Below are positions 8,935 through 18,329 of a DNA stretch of 64,000 bases, piece by piece; the stretch's first letter is position 1; each line of letters opens with the position of its first letter. This DNA is from an uncultured Crocinitomix sp. (GTDB taxonomy: Bacteria > Bacteroidota > Bacteroidia > Flavobacteriales_D > Crocinitomicaceae): assembly GCA_905478225.1 (NCBI GenBank), contig CAJQHR010000001.1, positions 62,001 to 126,000 on the forward strand, in the 5' to 3' direction. The notes beneath the pieces are model-generated. The model was given only the letters and a program-made list of their open reading frames with translations, made no database searches and had not been told where the DNA came from. Made by a program: the position numbers and the translations under genes.

Positions 8935-9852
8935 TTAAAACTCATGTTTGATCACTTGCTCAATTTCATAGGTTTCACGATTGAATACTAGAATTAAGAA
9001 GTGCATGTCTTCATTTGTGAATCCAGCTGGCATTTCATATGTAAATTCATTCGAAATTTTGGTACCCCCAAGTGTGTTTTCTGAAGCAATTCCACGCCCC
9101 CATGTTTCTTCATATACATTTCCAATATGAATATCATGATGCACATAATCTTCATCAGTTGAACTATCCGGTAATTTTTGAGGAGAAACGAAAGAATTTT
9201 CTATGGCATAAACTACAATATTATAAGTTCCTTCAATGTCATTAATAATATCAGTTTCCACGTGTAAAAACACGCCATCTGTTTCTGGGTAATAATTTGA
9301 TTTTGCTTGAATATTTATATCCAGTGTTGAAGCGAGAACTTCATCTGTTTTTTCTGACCAATCTACAGCGAATGAAAAGAATTGTCCTTCTTCAAAAGGA
9401 ACACGGTTAACATTTCCTCTTGGATTCCCACCAAAACCAACTCCCAAGTTAAAAAATTCAGAGGCCATTTCTAATCCCTGCGGATTTGTAAAATCTCTCG
9501 GAAAGTCTTCTGTTACCGCCTGAAATGATCCCGCTCCACCTGGTTCTGCAGATGCGTGAATTGTTGCAACAAATACACGCCCTGGCTGCGCATCTTCAAT
9601 TTCCTCAGCTATTGTAGCTGCCGGAGGACAAAACGGACATTGATGTCCTGTATAATCAGCAATAACTACATTTCTTAGTGTATTTGTGTTTTCGTCAAAT
9701 GTCGGATATTCATAGTCTATGAAATTACCTGGATACAAATTTGTATCCAAATCCGTAATAATCACATTTGGAAATTCTACTTTGTCGCATGCTGTCGTGA
9801 AAGCAACACCTGATATCATTATGAGACCTAAAAGCTTAATATAAATTTTCAT
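8935..9852 (-). CDS. Omp28-related lipoprotein with CxxC thioredoxin-like motif
   Basis: 305 residues. The N-terminus is a lipoprotein signal with the lipidated Cys at about residue 22 (AFTTAC). A thioredoxin-type active-site pair Cys72-Pro-Phe-Cys75 follows the strand NVVIADYTG, the characteristic start of the Omp28-related family. The protein is probably anchored in the outer membrane. The family name comes from a Porphyromonas outer-membrane protein; biochemical function is not established. The gene begins 10 bases after the DUF6029 copy 2 gene, so they are co-transcribed. A second Omp28-type protein with a T9SS tail is encoded at 12345-14210. Confidence 0.88.
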   Translation of the reverse strand: MKIYIKLLGLIMISGVAFTTACDKVEFPNVIITDLDTNLYPGNFIDYEYPTFDENTNTLRNVVIADYTGHQCPFCPPAATIAEEIEDAQPGRVFVATIHASAEPGGAGSFQAVTEDFPRDFTNPQGLEMASEFFNLGVGFGGNPRGNVNRVPFEEGQFFSFAVDWSEKTDEVLASTLDINIQAKSNYYPETDGVFLHVETDIINDIEGTYNIVVYAIENSFVSPQKLPDSSTDEDYVHHDIHIGNVYEETWGRGIASENTLGGTKISNEFTYEMPAGFTNEDMHFLILVFNRETYEIEQVIKHEF

Positions 9853-9862
9853 ATCAATAATG

Positions 9863-11515
9863 TTAAAATGCTTGAGTAAATGTGAATGTTAAACCATTCG
9901 TTGCAGGAACGGGTCTACAAACTCCCCCAACACAAAGTATTCCTTCTCTTTGTTTTCCATACATAAACATAAAGCGAGAATTATTGTGGGTATAACCAAA
10001 TGCTCCTAATAAATAATGTATGCGAAGGTCTTCATTCGGATGACCATAATTGTACTGATCCATCACGGTGAAAAACCATTTTGGAGAAATAGTATATTCT
10101 ATTACTGCAGTAGCCCAATTCCCTCTATCCTTTTTTGTAACTAAGGCTTGAAATTCAGCACGAATTGAATGTTTTCTACTAATCTTGTAAGAGACATCAA
10201 CAACAGCTATGTCTGAAGTGATATAGTGCTTGGCTAATTTTGTGACCTCATTTACATCATTGTTATAGATGAAATGATAATAATGAGCGCTCGCTTTCCA
10301 CTTCTTGTTAAACTTATGTTTGATGTGAAAGTTAAAATCAAAGTTGAAAATACTATCCGTCATAGCAAAAGGTTGTGCCAGATAAGAAATTCTATTCTTT
10401 TGCCAATCTGCACCTTCAGTATCACGTTTAAAGTCGGTCGCTAATGATACGTTTAAGTGTAAATATGTACCATATTTCCCTCCTAATTTAGATTTTTTTG
10501 GAATCTTATATAATACGTCCAATTGGTAAGCTACCTCTCCATTTAGATTTGTAGCATAGGGGTAAAGTGTTCCAGCTAAGTTATAAGTATGATTATTACT
10601 TGTGGCGGGTAAATAATTAATAAAGGCTTGATTGCCAATTACAGTCCGATCCGATCTAAATGTCATATTGTCGAGCGACTTGGCGGTTAAAATAATTCCT
10701 AAACCTTTTTGCGAATAGCCCATATTTACAATAGCACCGTGACCAGAATTATAAATCCAGTTATTTTGTTCGTTTGGATCATTATCCTTGTGAATATACT
10801 CAGCGTTTAAGTAAAAGCGTGAGTATTTCATGTCAATACGTCCACCATATGAACCAACGTTCTTAGGAACGATTAAGGTGTCATTGCTTGTGGCTTGATA
10901 ACGGCTAACTAAACTACCAGCAATTGATATTTTGAATTTAGAATCGCTGAACGCGGGAATGATTTGATTTAAGTTTAAACTTCCGTCTACACCCCTTACC
11001 AGTCCATCAGAATTTAAGCGTTGACCGTCAACAAAGTTTACACGTTGTCTACCAATAAACCCTTTCAAATCAACACCCCTAATTGGTGAAAAACGAATGC
11101 TGGCTCCTTCCATTGCATTGTCTAAGCCTAATGCACGTTCTTCATATGACCTAAAGATGAGCCCACTGCCAAATTGTTCGTAAAAATTACCAAGGGTAAC
11201 TGTAATTTTGTCACCAGCATATTGGAAATACTTATAAGGTAGTCCATTGCCCGAGTAAAAACCTGGGTATCCTGCTATCGAAGGGGAATAACTTTCAAAG
11301 CGCGCCCCAGCTCTAAATTTCCCAACGGTATAGTTGATATTCATGTATGAGTTGGCGACAACACGTTGGTCGGGAGCAGTAGCTCCAATTAATGTATCTG
11401 TGTTTAAATATTGAACGTTTGATTCAATATTTCCGGTTACATTTCCACCTTGCCCTAACTGTGCGAAAGAACAAAAAGAGGCGAAACCGAAGAATCCCAG
11501 GATGATTTTTTTCAT
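9863..11515 (-). CDS. DUF6029 family secreted/outer-membrane protein (copy 2)
   Basis: 550 residues, co-linear and closely similar to the 7165-8808 product: signal peptide, GNFYEQFGSGL, SKWKASAHYYHF-like segment, SPKWFF and the same CVGGVCRPVPATNG Cys pair just before a final aromatic residue. DUF6029 has no assigned function; a beta-rich outer-membrane protein is the most likely type. It sits between a TlpA-like thioredoxin gene (42 bases upstream) and an Omp28 lipoprotein gene (10 bases downstream), suggesting one transcription unit. The two copies probably arose by local duplication with an Omp28 gene between them. Confidence 0.85.
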   Translation of the reverse strand: MKKIILGFFGFASFCSFAQLGQGGNVTGNIESNVQYLNTDTLIGATAPDQRVVANSYMNINYTVGKFRAGARFESYSPSIAGYPGFYSGNGLPYKYFQYAGDKITVTLGNFYEQFGSGLIFRSYEERALGLDNAMEGASIRFSPIRGVDLKGFIGRQRVNFVDGQRLNSDGLVRGVDGSLNLNQIIPAFSDSKFKISIAGSLVSRYQATSNDTLIVPKNVGSYGGRIDMKYSRFYLNAEYIHKDNDPNEQNNWIYNSGHGAIVNMGYSQKGLGIILTAKSLDNMTFRSDRTVIGNQAFINYLPATSNNHTYNLAGTLYPYATNLNGEVAYQLDVLYKIPKKSKLGGKYGTYLHLNVSLATDFKRDTEGADWQKNRISYLAQPFAMTDSIFNFDFNFHIKHKFNKKWKASAHYYHFIYNNDVNEVTKLAKHYITSDIAVVDVSYKISRKHSIRAEFQALVTKKDRGNWATAVIEYTISPKWFFTVMDQYNYGHPNEDLRIHYLLGAFGYTHNNSRFMFMYGKQREGILCVGGVCRPVPATNGLTFTFTQAF

Positions 11516-11557
11516 TTAATTTGAATTAGACTAATAATAGGGGTGGGGGTGTGGCTT

Positions 11558-12095
11558 TTATTCCACTGCTTGCGTTTGTTTTTCGTGCAATTCTTTAACA
11601 ATGTCAAATAAGTCTTCTTCATCTCCAGGAACAAACCCTACGTGAGAATAAACGATTTTTCCTTCGCCATTGAGTACAAATGTCTGTGGCGGATAATTAA
11701 CGCCCATGGCTCTTTTTAAATCGCTATTTGAATCTAACCAGATTTCGTAATCCCAACTTTCAGCTTCAACCACAGGTTTAACCTTACTTTTATTACGCTC
11801 ATCATCAATTGATACTGCAACGAGTTTTACACCGGTGCTGTCCTGCAATTCCTCAAAATCATCCATTATTGTATTTAATTCCAATCGGCAAGGTTTACAC
11901 CATGTTGCCCAGAACGAAACGATTATTGGATTTCCACCATTCTCGAGGTCTGCCGAATTGATTTGATCTCCTTCTAAGTTCTCAAGCATTACAGATGGCA
12001 TTGTTTTACCGAGTCCTCCATCATCTGTATTTATAAATGATGATCCTCCAATTACTCCAAGAGCTAGTGCGAATAGTAAACTTATTTTTTTCATA
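11558..12095 (-). CDS. TlpA-like periplasmic thioredoxin-family protein
   Basis: A thioredoxin-fold protein of the TlpA/ResA type: the AhpC/TSA-Redoxin core carries FWATWCKPC (redox Cys66 and Cys69 from the preferred start) and the cis-proline region YPPQTF. The N-terminus MKKISLLFALALGVIGGSSF is a signal peptide or anchor, so it acts outside the cytoplasm. The frame extends 9 codons further to a TTG, but the ATG before KKISLL is the natural start because it begins the signal peptide. Likely role: reducing or isomerising disulfides of envelope proteins; the co-encoded Omp28 and DUF6029 proteins with Cys pairs are plausible partners, an inference from context. Confidence 0.88.
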
Positions 12096-12282
12096 GTTGT
12101 ATTTTTCCTTATTGAATTCAAATATCAGACCAAACTGATAGACAGGATCAAAAATAGCGATTTATTTCTCGCATAACAATACCTTAATTGAGTTATTGTT
12201 GATTTCCCAAGAACAATTAGGCTTTTTATTTGTACCCATTGCTTTTCGCCATTTGTAGACAATCCATCAAAGTTTAAGCCTC

Positions 12283-12331
12283 AAAAAAAAAGGTCTGATT
12301 CGCAGAAAGCGAAACAGACCCAAATTTTTTT
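12283..12331 (-). terminator. Bidirectional-type terminator after the T9SS Omp28 gene
   Basis: The arms GGTCTGATTCGC (12292-12303) and GCGAAACAGACC (12309-12320) pair with one mismatch around an AGAAA loop. A T tract follows on the minus strand (complement of 12283-12291), ending the gene at 12345-14210; the + strand also has a T tract at 12324-12331. Confidence 0.9.
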
Positions 12332-12344
12332 TATAATTCAGTTC

Positions 12345-14210
12345 TTACTGAATAGAAAGTTTTGCAGTTTGAACTGTATTGTTAACAACAGTTCTAACAG
12401 TGTACATTCCTGCTGAAAAAGCAGTAACATCTACTGAATAAATATAAGCACCAGCAGTTAAGTTCTGCGTGTTTTTGCTATAAACTAATTCGCCTAACGC
12501 ATTGTAAATTTCAACATTCACATCCGAAGTTTCGATTAGACTTACTTTAATATTTGTCAAATCAGTTGAAGGGTTTGGATAGACAGAAAGATTGAAATCC
12601 GCTTCATTTTCCTCAATTCCTGAAGCAGAAAGATTGCGTGTAATTCCAGCATTTAAAATCTCACCAGTTTCACCATCCACTAACATACCAATAAAATGTA
12701 ATTTAGTTAAATCCCAATCGCCTTTAGGAATGGTATAAGTATAACCTTCATAAGTGCTTGCAGCAATTGATGTTGGCAAAGAACCTGCCGTTCCTAAAAT
12801 TTCATCATCACCAAGTGCACGTGCAACATGGTCATAAACCATATCAGCAGCAGGAACAGGATCGGTTAAATCTTCGTAACCACCCATGTCACCAGCACCA
12901 CCACCAGAGTAGTAATTTGCTTGATTGTATCCAGAACCAGTTCCAGTTACTCCATCTTCAGTAATTACTGCGGCTAAACGGTAATCTCCCTCTAATGCAC
13001 CAACAAACCATGCGATAACTTTCACTTCAATATTGTCACCCATGTCAGCTGCTTCAACATAAATAGAAGCTGGAGGAATTTCAGTTGAACGTTCTTCATA
13101 CATTGCTGCGAAATCAGAAGGGTCTCCTGGGAGTACACGGTCAACTCCACCGCCTGGATAACCACCAGGTACATACGTTCCAATTCCAGCATCATAAGAA
13201 GCAACGGTCATTGGATCACCATTGTGCACAGCAATTCCAATCCATAAAGGTTCGCTTGCCATGTCATCCATTGCAACGGTTCCTCGTGGACACCATCCAC
13301 ACCATGTTCCAGTTTTCTCTTCACCTACAACATATTTTGTTGGAATTTCAGATACACAAGAAATGATGGCATTAATGCAATCATTCGTGGCATCTCCATC
13401 ATCAGCTAAGTCAACACAAATATCCATATCGTATGACCCACCGCTAACAGCAATTAATGCAGTTGGGTGTGTAAAGTTATAAACTTCACCTGGTTCAATT
13501 GTTTCAGTAATTGTTTCGTTGTGAGATGTACCATCATTCCAATCTAAATCGAATGAAGTAATCGTGTTTGCTCCATTGTTTTTAACAGATCCTGTAATGT
13601 TAATAGTCCCTTCTTCAACAACCGGTGCTGTAGTCACAGACAACATTTTTAGGTCCCAATCTAATAACGTACGAACAGAAACGTCGTCAATATTTAAACG
13701 AAATTCGTCAGACACATTATGATGTCTGAATGCGATATATACGTCAGATTCACCTGAAAGTGCTGTAACGTCTAATGAACGTGATACATACTCTCCGCCA
13801 GTTCCGCCAACAACTTCATTAAATGAATAAGGAGATGTCATTAAATCTCCAATGGCTCCACTTGTGCCAGCATATGCCGTGTACTCTTCACCAGTCCAAT
13901 CCGGATCTTGTGCTTTAGTTACCCATTGAAATGCTACGGTACCTGTTGCTGCAGATAAATCAAAAGGTCCAGCAACCATCCAATTGTCAGGGGTTAAGAT
14001 TCCTGCTCCGCCGTCCCAAGATGCGGATGAAGCAACATTTCCATGTCCATCTCCTGCACCATAATCGGCTATTGCCCAATCAAACCCATCTCCATCTGAA
14101 TCCGTCAAAGTCCAGCTTCCTATTCCTCCTGAAAAGTCATCCTCGAAATAGGTTTGCGAGTAAGCTCCAGAAGTGATTAAAGCCAACATTGGAATTATTA
14201 TTATTTTCAT
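12345..14210 (-). CDS. Omp28-related protein with cleaved-adhesin/choice-of-anchor-J domain and T9SS type A tail
   Basis: 621 residues: signal peptide (to about 18); a domain starting FEDDFSGGIGSWTLTDSDGD that matches the cleaved-adhesin/choice-of-anchor-J lectin-like fold (about 20-185); a middle beta domain; an Omp28-type thioredoxin-like region with GTWCGWCPRG (Cys304 and Cys307); and a C-terminal type A sorting domain beginning SVYPNPSTD and ending with the usual Gly-x-Tyr strand. It should cross the outer membrane through the T9SS translocon and be attached or released at the surface. It is separated from the TlpA operon by a strong terminator, so it is transcribed alone, although functionally it belongs with that cluster. 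Confidence 0.92.
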   Translation of the reverse strand: MKIIIIPMLALITSGAYSQTYFEDDFSGGIGSWTLTDSDGDGFDWAIADYGAGDGHGNVASSASWDGGAGILTPDNWMVAGPFDLSAATGTVAFQWVTKAQDPDWTGEEYTAYAGTSGAIGDLMTSPYSFNEVVGGTGGEYVSRSLDVTALSGESDVYIAFRHHNVSDEFRLNIDDVSVRTLLDWDLKMLSVTTAPVVEEGTINITGSVKNNGANTITSFDLDWNDGTSHNETITETIEPGEVYNFTHPTALIAVSGGSYDMDICVDLADDGDATNDCINAIISCVSEIPTKYVVGEEKTGTWCGWCPRGTVAMDDMASEPLWIGIAVHNGDPMTVASYDAGIGTYVPGGYPGGGVDRVLPGDPSDFAAMYEERSTEIPPASIYVEAADMGDNIEVKVIAWFVGALEGDYRLAAVITEDGVTGTGSGYNQANYYSGGGAGDMGGYEDLTDPVPAADMVYDHVARALGDDEILGTAGSLPTSIAASTYEGYTYTIPKGDWDLTKLHFIGMLVDGETGEILNAGITRNLSASGIEENEADFNLSVYPNPSTDLTNIKVSLIETSDVNVEIYNALGELVYSKNTQNLTAGAYIYSVDVTAFSAGMYTVRTVVNNTVQTAKLSIQ

Positions 14211-14380
14211 AATCTCTTAGTTTATATTTATAATTACTGAACTAAATTAACACAAAGCAATCAAAGAGCAATCAAATTGTGTAGAATTTTACAAAGTCAT
14301 CCTTGTAATCTTAAAATTTCGAATTTTAGCTTTTCATTTAAGGTGTTGCTTTATTGGCATGAATTATGCTCATTGTTTCG

Positions 14381-14388
14381 TATATTTG
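14381..14388 (+). promoter_or_regulatory. Bacteroidota -7 element TATATTTG
   Basis: TATATTTG matches the TAnnTTTG consensus. A TTG lies 24 bases upstream (14354-14356), one base longer than the usual spacing range. It is only 18 bases before the second ATG of the downstream gene, which argues for that later start. Confidence 0.55.
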
Positions 14389-14406
14389 TTATTATAAATG
14401 AAGGTT

Positions 14407-15138
14407 ATGAAGAAAATTTTTACTTATTTAGGGTTATTTACAATTACTTTGGGTGCTAACGCTCAAGGAATTGAGATCTATTTGCCTGATGGGGATGTGG
14501 TTGTTTCTGGAACAACGATTGAGTTAAATTCGGAAGAGGAGAACATGCATCAAGAGTTTGATGTAGAAAATGTTTCTGGCGCTACACTTAACTTAAGAAT
14601 TGAGCGTATTAAAATTACCGAATTAGAAGGAACTGAAGATTATTTGTGTTGGGGTGCAAATCCTGAAACAGGTGCTTGCTATTCTGCAGGAGCAGTGTCT
14701 CCAGAAAACCCTTTCATTACTCCAGACGCTAGTGATTTAGATGATGGGAATAGAGGCTGGTTAGCAACTTACCACGTAACTAACGGATTTTCTGGTTGTG
14801 CACAATATCGTTATTATGTAATTGATGATTCGGATGTTCGAAGAGATTCTGTTGATGTATTTTATTGTTCTACAGTGAGCATTAAAGAAGATATTAAAGT
14901 GAGTGTTTCAGTTTATCCTAATCCTGCTTCTGACTTTGTTAAGGTACAAATGGAAAACGAGCACAACAATGTTAATTTCACTTTGTATAACATTTTAGGC
15001 GAGGCTGTAGTTATTACTGCTTTATCAGCGGGGACGAATGAAGTAGCTGTTAATAAATTGCCGAATGGTGTTTACTTTTATTCTATTTTGAAAGAAGGAA
15101 ATATCTTGGAAACAAAAAAGCTTATAGTGAGACACTAA
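14407..15138 (+). CDS. Secreted protein with T9SS type A sorting domain
   Basis: About 243 residues. The signal peptide MKKIFTYLGLFTITLGANAQ is followed by a beta-sandwich-like region of unknown family (about 20-155) with several Cys residues, then a C-terminal type A sorting domain (VSVYPNPASD, then GVYFYSI). It is therefore a T9SS cargo. Two ATGs are possible: 14398 adds Met-Lys-Val, but the -7 element at 14381-14388 would make that transcript nearly leaderless, so 14407 is preferred. The role of the N-terminal domain is unknown. It is divergent from the Omp28/T9SS gene and shares a terminator with the convergent sirtuin gene. Confidence 0.85.
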   Translation: MKKIFTYLGLFTITLGANAQGIEIYLPDGDVVVSGTTIELNSEEENMHQEFDVENVSGATLNLRIERIKITELEGTEDYLCWGANPETGACYSAGAVSPENPFITPDASDLDDGNRGWLATYHVTNGFSGCAQYRYYVIDDSDVRRDSVDVFYCSTVSIKEDIKVSVSVYPNPASDFVKVQMENEHNNVNFTLYNILGEAVVITALSAGTNEVAVNKLPNGVYFYSILKEGNILETKKLIVRH

Positions 15139-15151
15139 GTCATTCACAAAA

Positions 15152-15194
15152 AATACGAAAGGTCAGTCTGCTTCAAGCGGGTTGACCTTTTTTT
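15152..15194. terminator. Bidirectional terminator between the T9SS cargo and the sirtuin gene
   Basis: GGTCAGTCTGCTT (15161-15173) pairs with AAGCGGGTTGACC (15175-15187), several pairs being G-T. T residues follow on the + strand (15188-15194), and A-rich sequence precedes it, so it can serve both convergent genes. Confidence 0.85.
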
Positions 15195-15897
15195 ATGAAT
15201 TCTTGTAATCTCGAATCAATTGATTGACGAGCAAAGGAATCTTTTCTGTGGCCGAACCTTGGAAATGTATGAATTGCTGTTCACCTAAAAGCAAGTTGTT
15301 TGGATCCACTATAAATTTGGCACTTTCATCCGGGCAAGCATAGCGCAAGCCAGCTGCAGGGTATACATTTAAGGAAGTACCAACAACAATTAAGATATCA
15401 GATTGTTTTACAATATGTTCCGCATCCAACATTTTTGGTACTTGTTCTCCAAACCAAACAATATGCGGTCGCATTTGATGACCGTCTGGTGCTAAATCGC
15501 CTAATTTTATATTTTCACTAATATCATATAAATTGGCGTCATTCTTTACGCTGCGTCCTTTAAGAATTTCACCGTGCAAGTGCAGGACATTTGTAGAGCC
15601 AGATCGCTCATGCAAATCATCAATGTTTTGCGTGATGATTACAACATCAAAGTGCTTTTCTAACTCAGCCAAGGCAAAATGTGCGGCATTTGGAACAGCC
15701 TTTAAAACTTGAATCCTGCGCGCATCATAAAATGAAAGAACAAGGGCAGGGTTTTTATGCCAAGCGTCTATCGTCGCCACCTGGTTTATGTCGTATTTTT
15801 CCCATAAGCCGTCATTGTCACGAAATGCACTCAGTCCGCTCTCAGCACTGATTCCGGCACCGCTTAATATCACTACTTTTTTTCTTGACTTTTCCAC
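15193..15897 (-). CDS. cobB: NAD-dependent protein deacylase, Sir2 family (zinc-less type)
   Basis: A 234-residue sirtuin removing acyl groups from protein lysines with NAD. Motifs: GAGISAESGL (13-22) and QNIDDLHERSG (90-100) for NAD, and the catalytic His108 in LHLHGE. Tyr57 and Arg60 (YDARR) match the Tyr-x-x-Arg signature of class III sirtuins (SIRT5/CobB), which favour succinyl or malonyl lysine. The four Cys that hold the structural zinc are absent: there is no Cys in the whole segment between His108 and PHIVWFGE. Such loss is known among Bacteroidota sirtuins, but it removes a usual family feature. The start is a GTG, 7 codons before the core VVILSGAG; no better ATG exists. Confidence 0.93.
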   Translation of the reverse strand: MEKSRKKVVILSGAGISAESGLSAFRDNDGLWEKYDINQVATIDAWHKNPALVLSFYDARRIQVLKAVPNAAHFALAELEKHFDVVIITQNIDDLHERSGSTNVLHLHGEILKGRSVKNDANLYDISENIKLGDLAPDGHQMRPHIVWFGEQVPKMLDAEHIVKQSDILIVVGTSLNVYPAAGLRYACPDESAKFIVDPNNLLLGEQQFIHFQGSATEKIPLLVNQLIRDYKNS

Positions 15898-16024
15898 AAA
15901 GAAGACGACGTTTTTTGATGTACTAATTTAACGAATAAAATCAAATAGTATGAAGCGTGTCTTTAATTAATGCTGGACAGGGCTTTTCATACATGTTTAT
16001 CGATCTGTTTCAGCTATATTTTCC

Positions 16025-16032
16025 TATATTTG
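16025..16032 (+). promoter_or_regulatory. -7 element TATATTTG upstream of malic enzyme
   Basis: Matches TAnnTTTG, 25 bases before the malic enzyme ATG. No convincing TTG was seen at the expected upstream spacing. An AAAGGAG ribosome-binding site lies at about 16045-16051. Confidence 0.5.
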
Positions 16033-16057
16033 CCAGCTTAATCAAAAGGAGATATTA

Positions 16058-18325
16058 ATGGCCAAAATCAGAAAACAGGACGCGTTAGATTACCATGCAA
16101 ATGGTCGTCCAGGTAAGATAGAGGTAGTACCAACTAAGCCATATAGCTCTCAAAGGGATTTATCCTTAGCTTATTCGCCAGGTGTTGCCGATCCATGTTT
16201 GGCAATTGCAGAGAATAAGGCGGACGTCTATAAATATACTGCTAAAGGCAATTTAGTTGCTGTTATTTCTAACGGTACGGCGGTATTAGGACTGGGAGAT
16301 ATTGGACCAGAAGCTTCTAAGCCTGTGATGGAAGGTAAAGGGCTTTTGTTCAAGATTTTTGCTGATATTGATGTATTTGATATTGAAGTTGATGCCAGTG
16401 ATCCTGAATTGTTCATTTCAACAGTAAAGGCAATTGCGCCTACTTTCGGTGGAATTAATTTAGAGGACATTAAGGCGCCTGAAGCTTTCGAGATTGAGCG
16501 GAGATTGAAAGAAGAACTGAATATTCCAATCATGCATGATGATCAGCATGGGACCGCTATTATTTCGAGCGCCGCATTGTTAAATGCACTCGAACTAGCA
16601 GAAAAACAGATTCAAAACGTTAAAATAGTAGTTGTTGGAGCAGGGGCTGCAGCTTTTTCTTGTGCAAAACTATATTTGGCATTGGGCGCGAAACTGGAAA
16701 ATATTTTCATGTACGATAGCAAAGGTTTGTTGTCTAAGTTGCGTGAAGATCTTGATAAATATAAATCAGAGTTTGCTATTCATGAAAAAGACGTTTCTTT
16801 AATAGATGCCATGAAAATGGCGGACGTATTCCTTGGATTGTCCAAGGGGGGAATTGTTTCGAAAGAAATGGTGAAATCAATGCCCGAAAATCCAATTGTT
16901 TTTGCACTGGCTAATCCTGACCCTGAAATTTCTTATAATGATGCCATTTCGGTAAGAACGGATATTATTATGGCAACTGGTCGTTCAGACAATCCAAATC
17001 AAGTGAATAATGTCCTGGGTTTCCCTTTTATTTTCAGAGGAGCACTGGATGTAAGAGCTACAAGAATAAACGAAGCTATGAAATTGGCTGCCGTGCGTGC
17101 AATTGCGGCATTGGCTAAGGAGCCTGTGCCGGAAGAAGTGAACGAGGCTTACGGTGAGAAAAATATATCTTTTGGAACTGAGCAAATTATTCCAAAACCA
17201 TTGGATTCTAGATTAATCACAACTGTTTCACCTGCAGTGGCAAGGGCCGCAATGGAATCGGGCGTGGCTCAGCAGCCGATTGATGATTGGGAAGCGTATG
17301 AATCTGAGTTAAGGCGTAGGTTAGGCTTAGATAATAAGCTCTTGAATGTGTTAACTGAGAAAGCCATTAAAAATCCTAAAAAGGTGGTTTTTGCTGAGGC
17401 TGATAATTATAAAGTTTTAAAAGCGGCATATTTAGCCGAGGAAGAGGGCTACGCGCAACCAATACTATTAGGGCGCAAGAAAAAAATTGCCGAATTAATT
17501 GAAGAAATAGGACTTGAATTTGAAAACGCAATTATAATTGATCCGAAAGAAGAAGAGGAGATTGGTAAATGTGAGGAGTTCGGACAAATTTTCTTTGAAA
17601 AAAGACAGCGTAAGGGCTTTACACTTCATGAGGCGCGTAAGATTATGCGTGAGCGGAACTATTATGGTTCAATGATGGTGGAAACTGGTGAAGCTGATGC
17701 GTTAATTTCAGGAATTACTAGAAATTATAAAGATGTAATTCGACCCGCTTTGCAAGTGGTTGGAAAACAGGATGGAGTAGATAAAGTGGCCGGTATGTAT
17801 GTGCTGGTGACCAAACGCGGACCTTTATTTTTGGCAGATACTACGGTTAATTTTGACCCCACTGCGGAGGAATTGTCTGAAATTACAAATATGGTGGCCA
17901 AAAAGGTACGCCAATTAAATGTGCAGCCAAAAATAGCTTTATTGTCTTATTCAAATTTTGGATCGGCTCCGGGAGTTGATTCTAAAAAGATGAGTAAAGC
18001 CAGAGGAATTATTAATGAAAGGTATCCTCATTTAGTAGTTGATGGAGAGATTCAGGCAAATTTTGCATTGAACAACGAATTGAGAATGGAGAAATTTTCG
18101 TTTTCTTCATTGGGAAACAAAAATGTAAACACCTTGATTTTTCCAAATTTATCAGCAGGTAATATTGCTTATAAGTTACTGCAAGAAATGAATGATGAAG
18201 TGGATGCAATTGGTCCAATTCTATTAGGAATTAAAAAGTCCGTTCACGTATTGCAATTAGGAAGTAGTGTAAGAGAAATATCAAACATGGTTAAGGTAGC
18301 CGTGTTAGACGCACAAACCAAATAA
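16058..18325 (+). CDS. maeB: NADP-dependent malic enzyme with C-terminal phosphotransacetylase-like domain
   Basis: This 755-residue enzyme converts malate to pyruvate and CO2 while making NADPH. Residues 1-425 form the malic enzyme core, with SLAYSPGVADPC, the metal/substrate region MHDDQHGTAI and the dinucleotide-binding VVVGAGAAAFS. Residues from about 430 to the end form a phosphate acetyltransferase-like domain, regulatory in the MaeB type. The length is normal for the hybrid family. It lies 4 bases upstream of ruvA in the same direction, with sprA next; maeB-ruvA-sprA is a gene order I recall from other Flavobacteriales. Confidence 0.96.
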   Translation: MAKIRKQDALDYHANGRPGKIEVVPTKPYSSQRDLSLAYSPGVADPCLAIAENKADVYKYTAKGNLVAVISNGTAVLGLGDIGPEASKPVMEGKGLLFKIFADIDVFDIEVDASDPELFISTVKAIAPTFGGINLEDIKAPEAFEIERRLKEELNIPIMHDDQHGTAIISSAALLNALELAEKQIQNVKIVVVGAGAAAFSCAKLYLALGAKLENIFMYDSKGLLSKLREDLDKYKSEFAIHEKDVSLIDAMKMADVFLGLSKGGIVSKEMVKSMPENPIVFALANPDPEISYNDAISVRTDIIMATGRSDNPNQVNNVLGFPFIFRGALDVRATRINEAMKLAAVRAIAALAKEPVPEEVNEAYGEKNISFGTEQIIPKPLDSRLITTVSPAVARAAMESGVAQQPIDDWEAYESELRRRLGLDNKLLNVLTEKAIKNPKKVVFAEADNYKVLKAAYLAEEEGYAQPILLGRKKKIAELIEEIGLEFENAIIIDPKEEEEIGKCEEFGQIFFEKRQRKGFTLHEARKIMRERNYYGSMMVETGEADALISGITRNYKDVIRPALQVVGKQDGVDKVAGMYVLVTKRGPLFLADTTVNFDPTAEELSEITNMVAKKVRQLNVQPKIALLSYSNFGSAPGVDSKKMSKARGIINERYPHLVVDGEIQANFALNNELRMEKFSFSSLGNKNVNTLIFPNLSAGNIAYKLLQEMNDEVDAIGPILLGIKKSVHVLQLGSSVREISNMVKVAVLDAQTK

Positions 18326-18329
18326 GAAG

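Noticed and set aside
13085-13482. Two plus-strand frames of 93 and 86 codons inside the Omp28/T9SS gene
   Set aside because: Antisense shadows of a well-supported gene; no start context or motif of their own.
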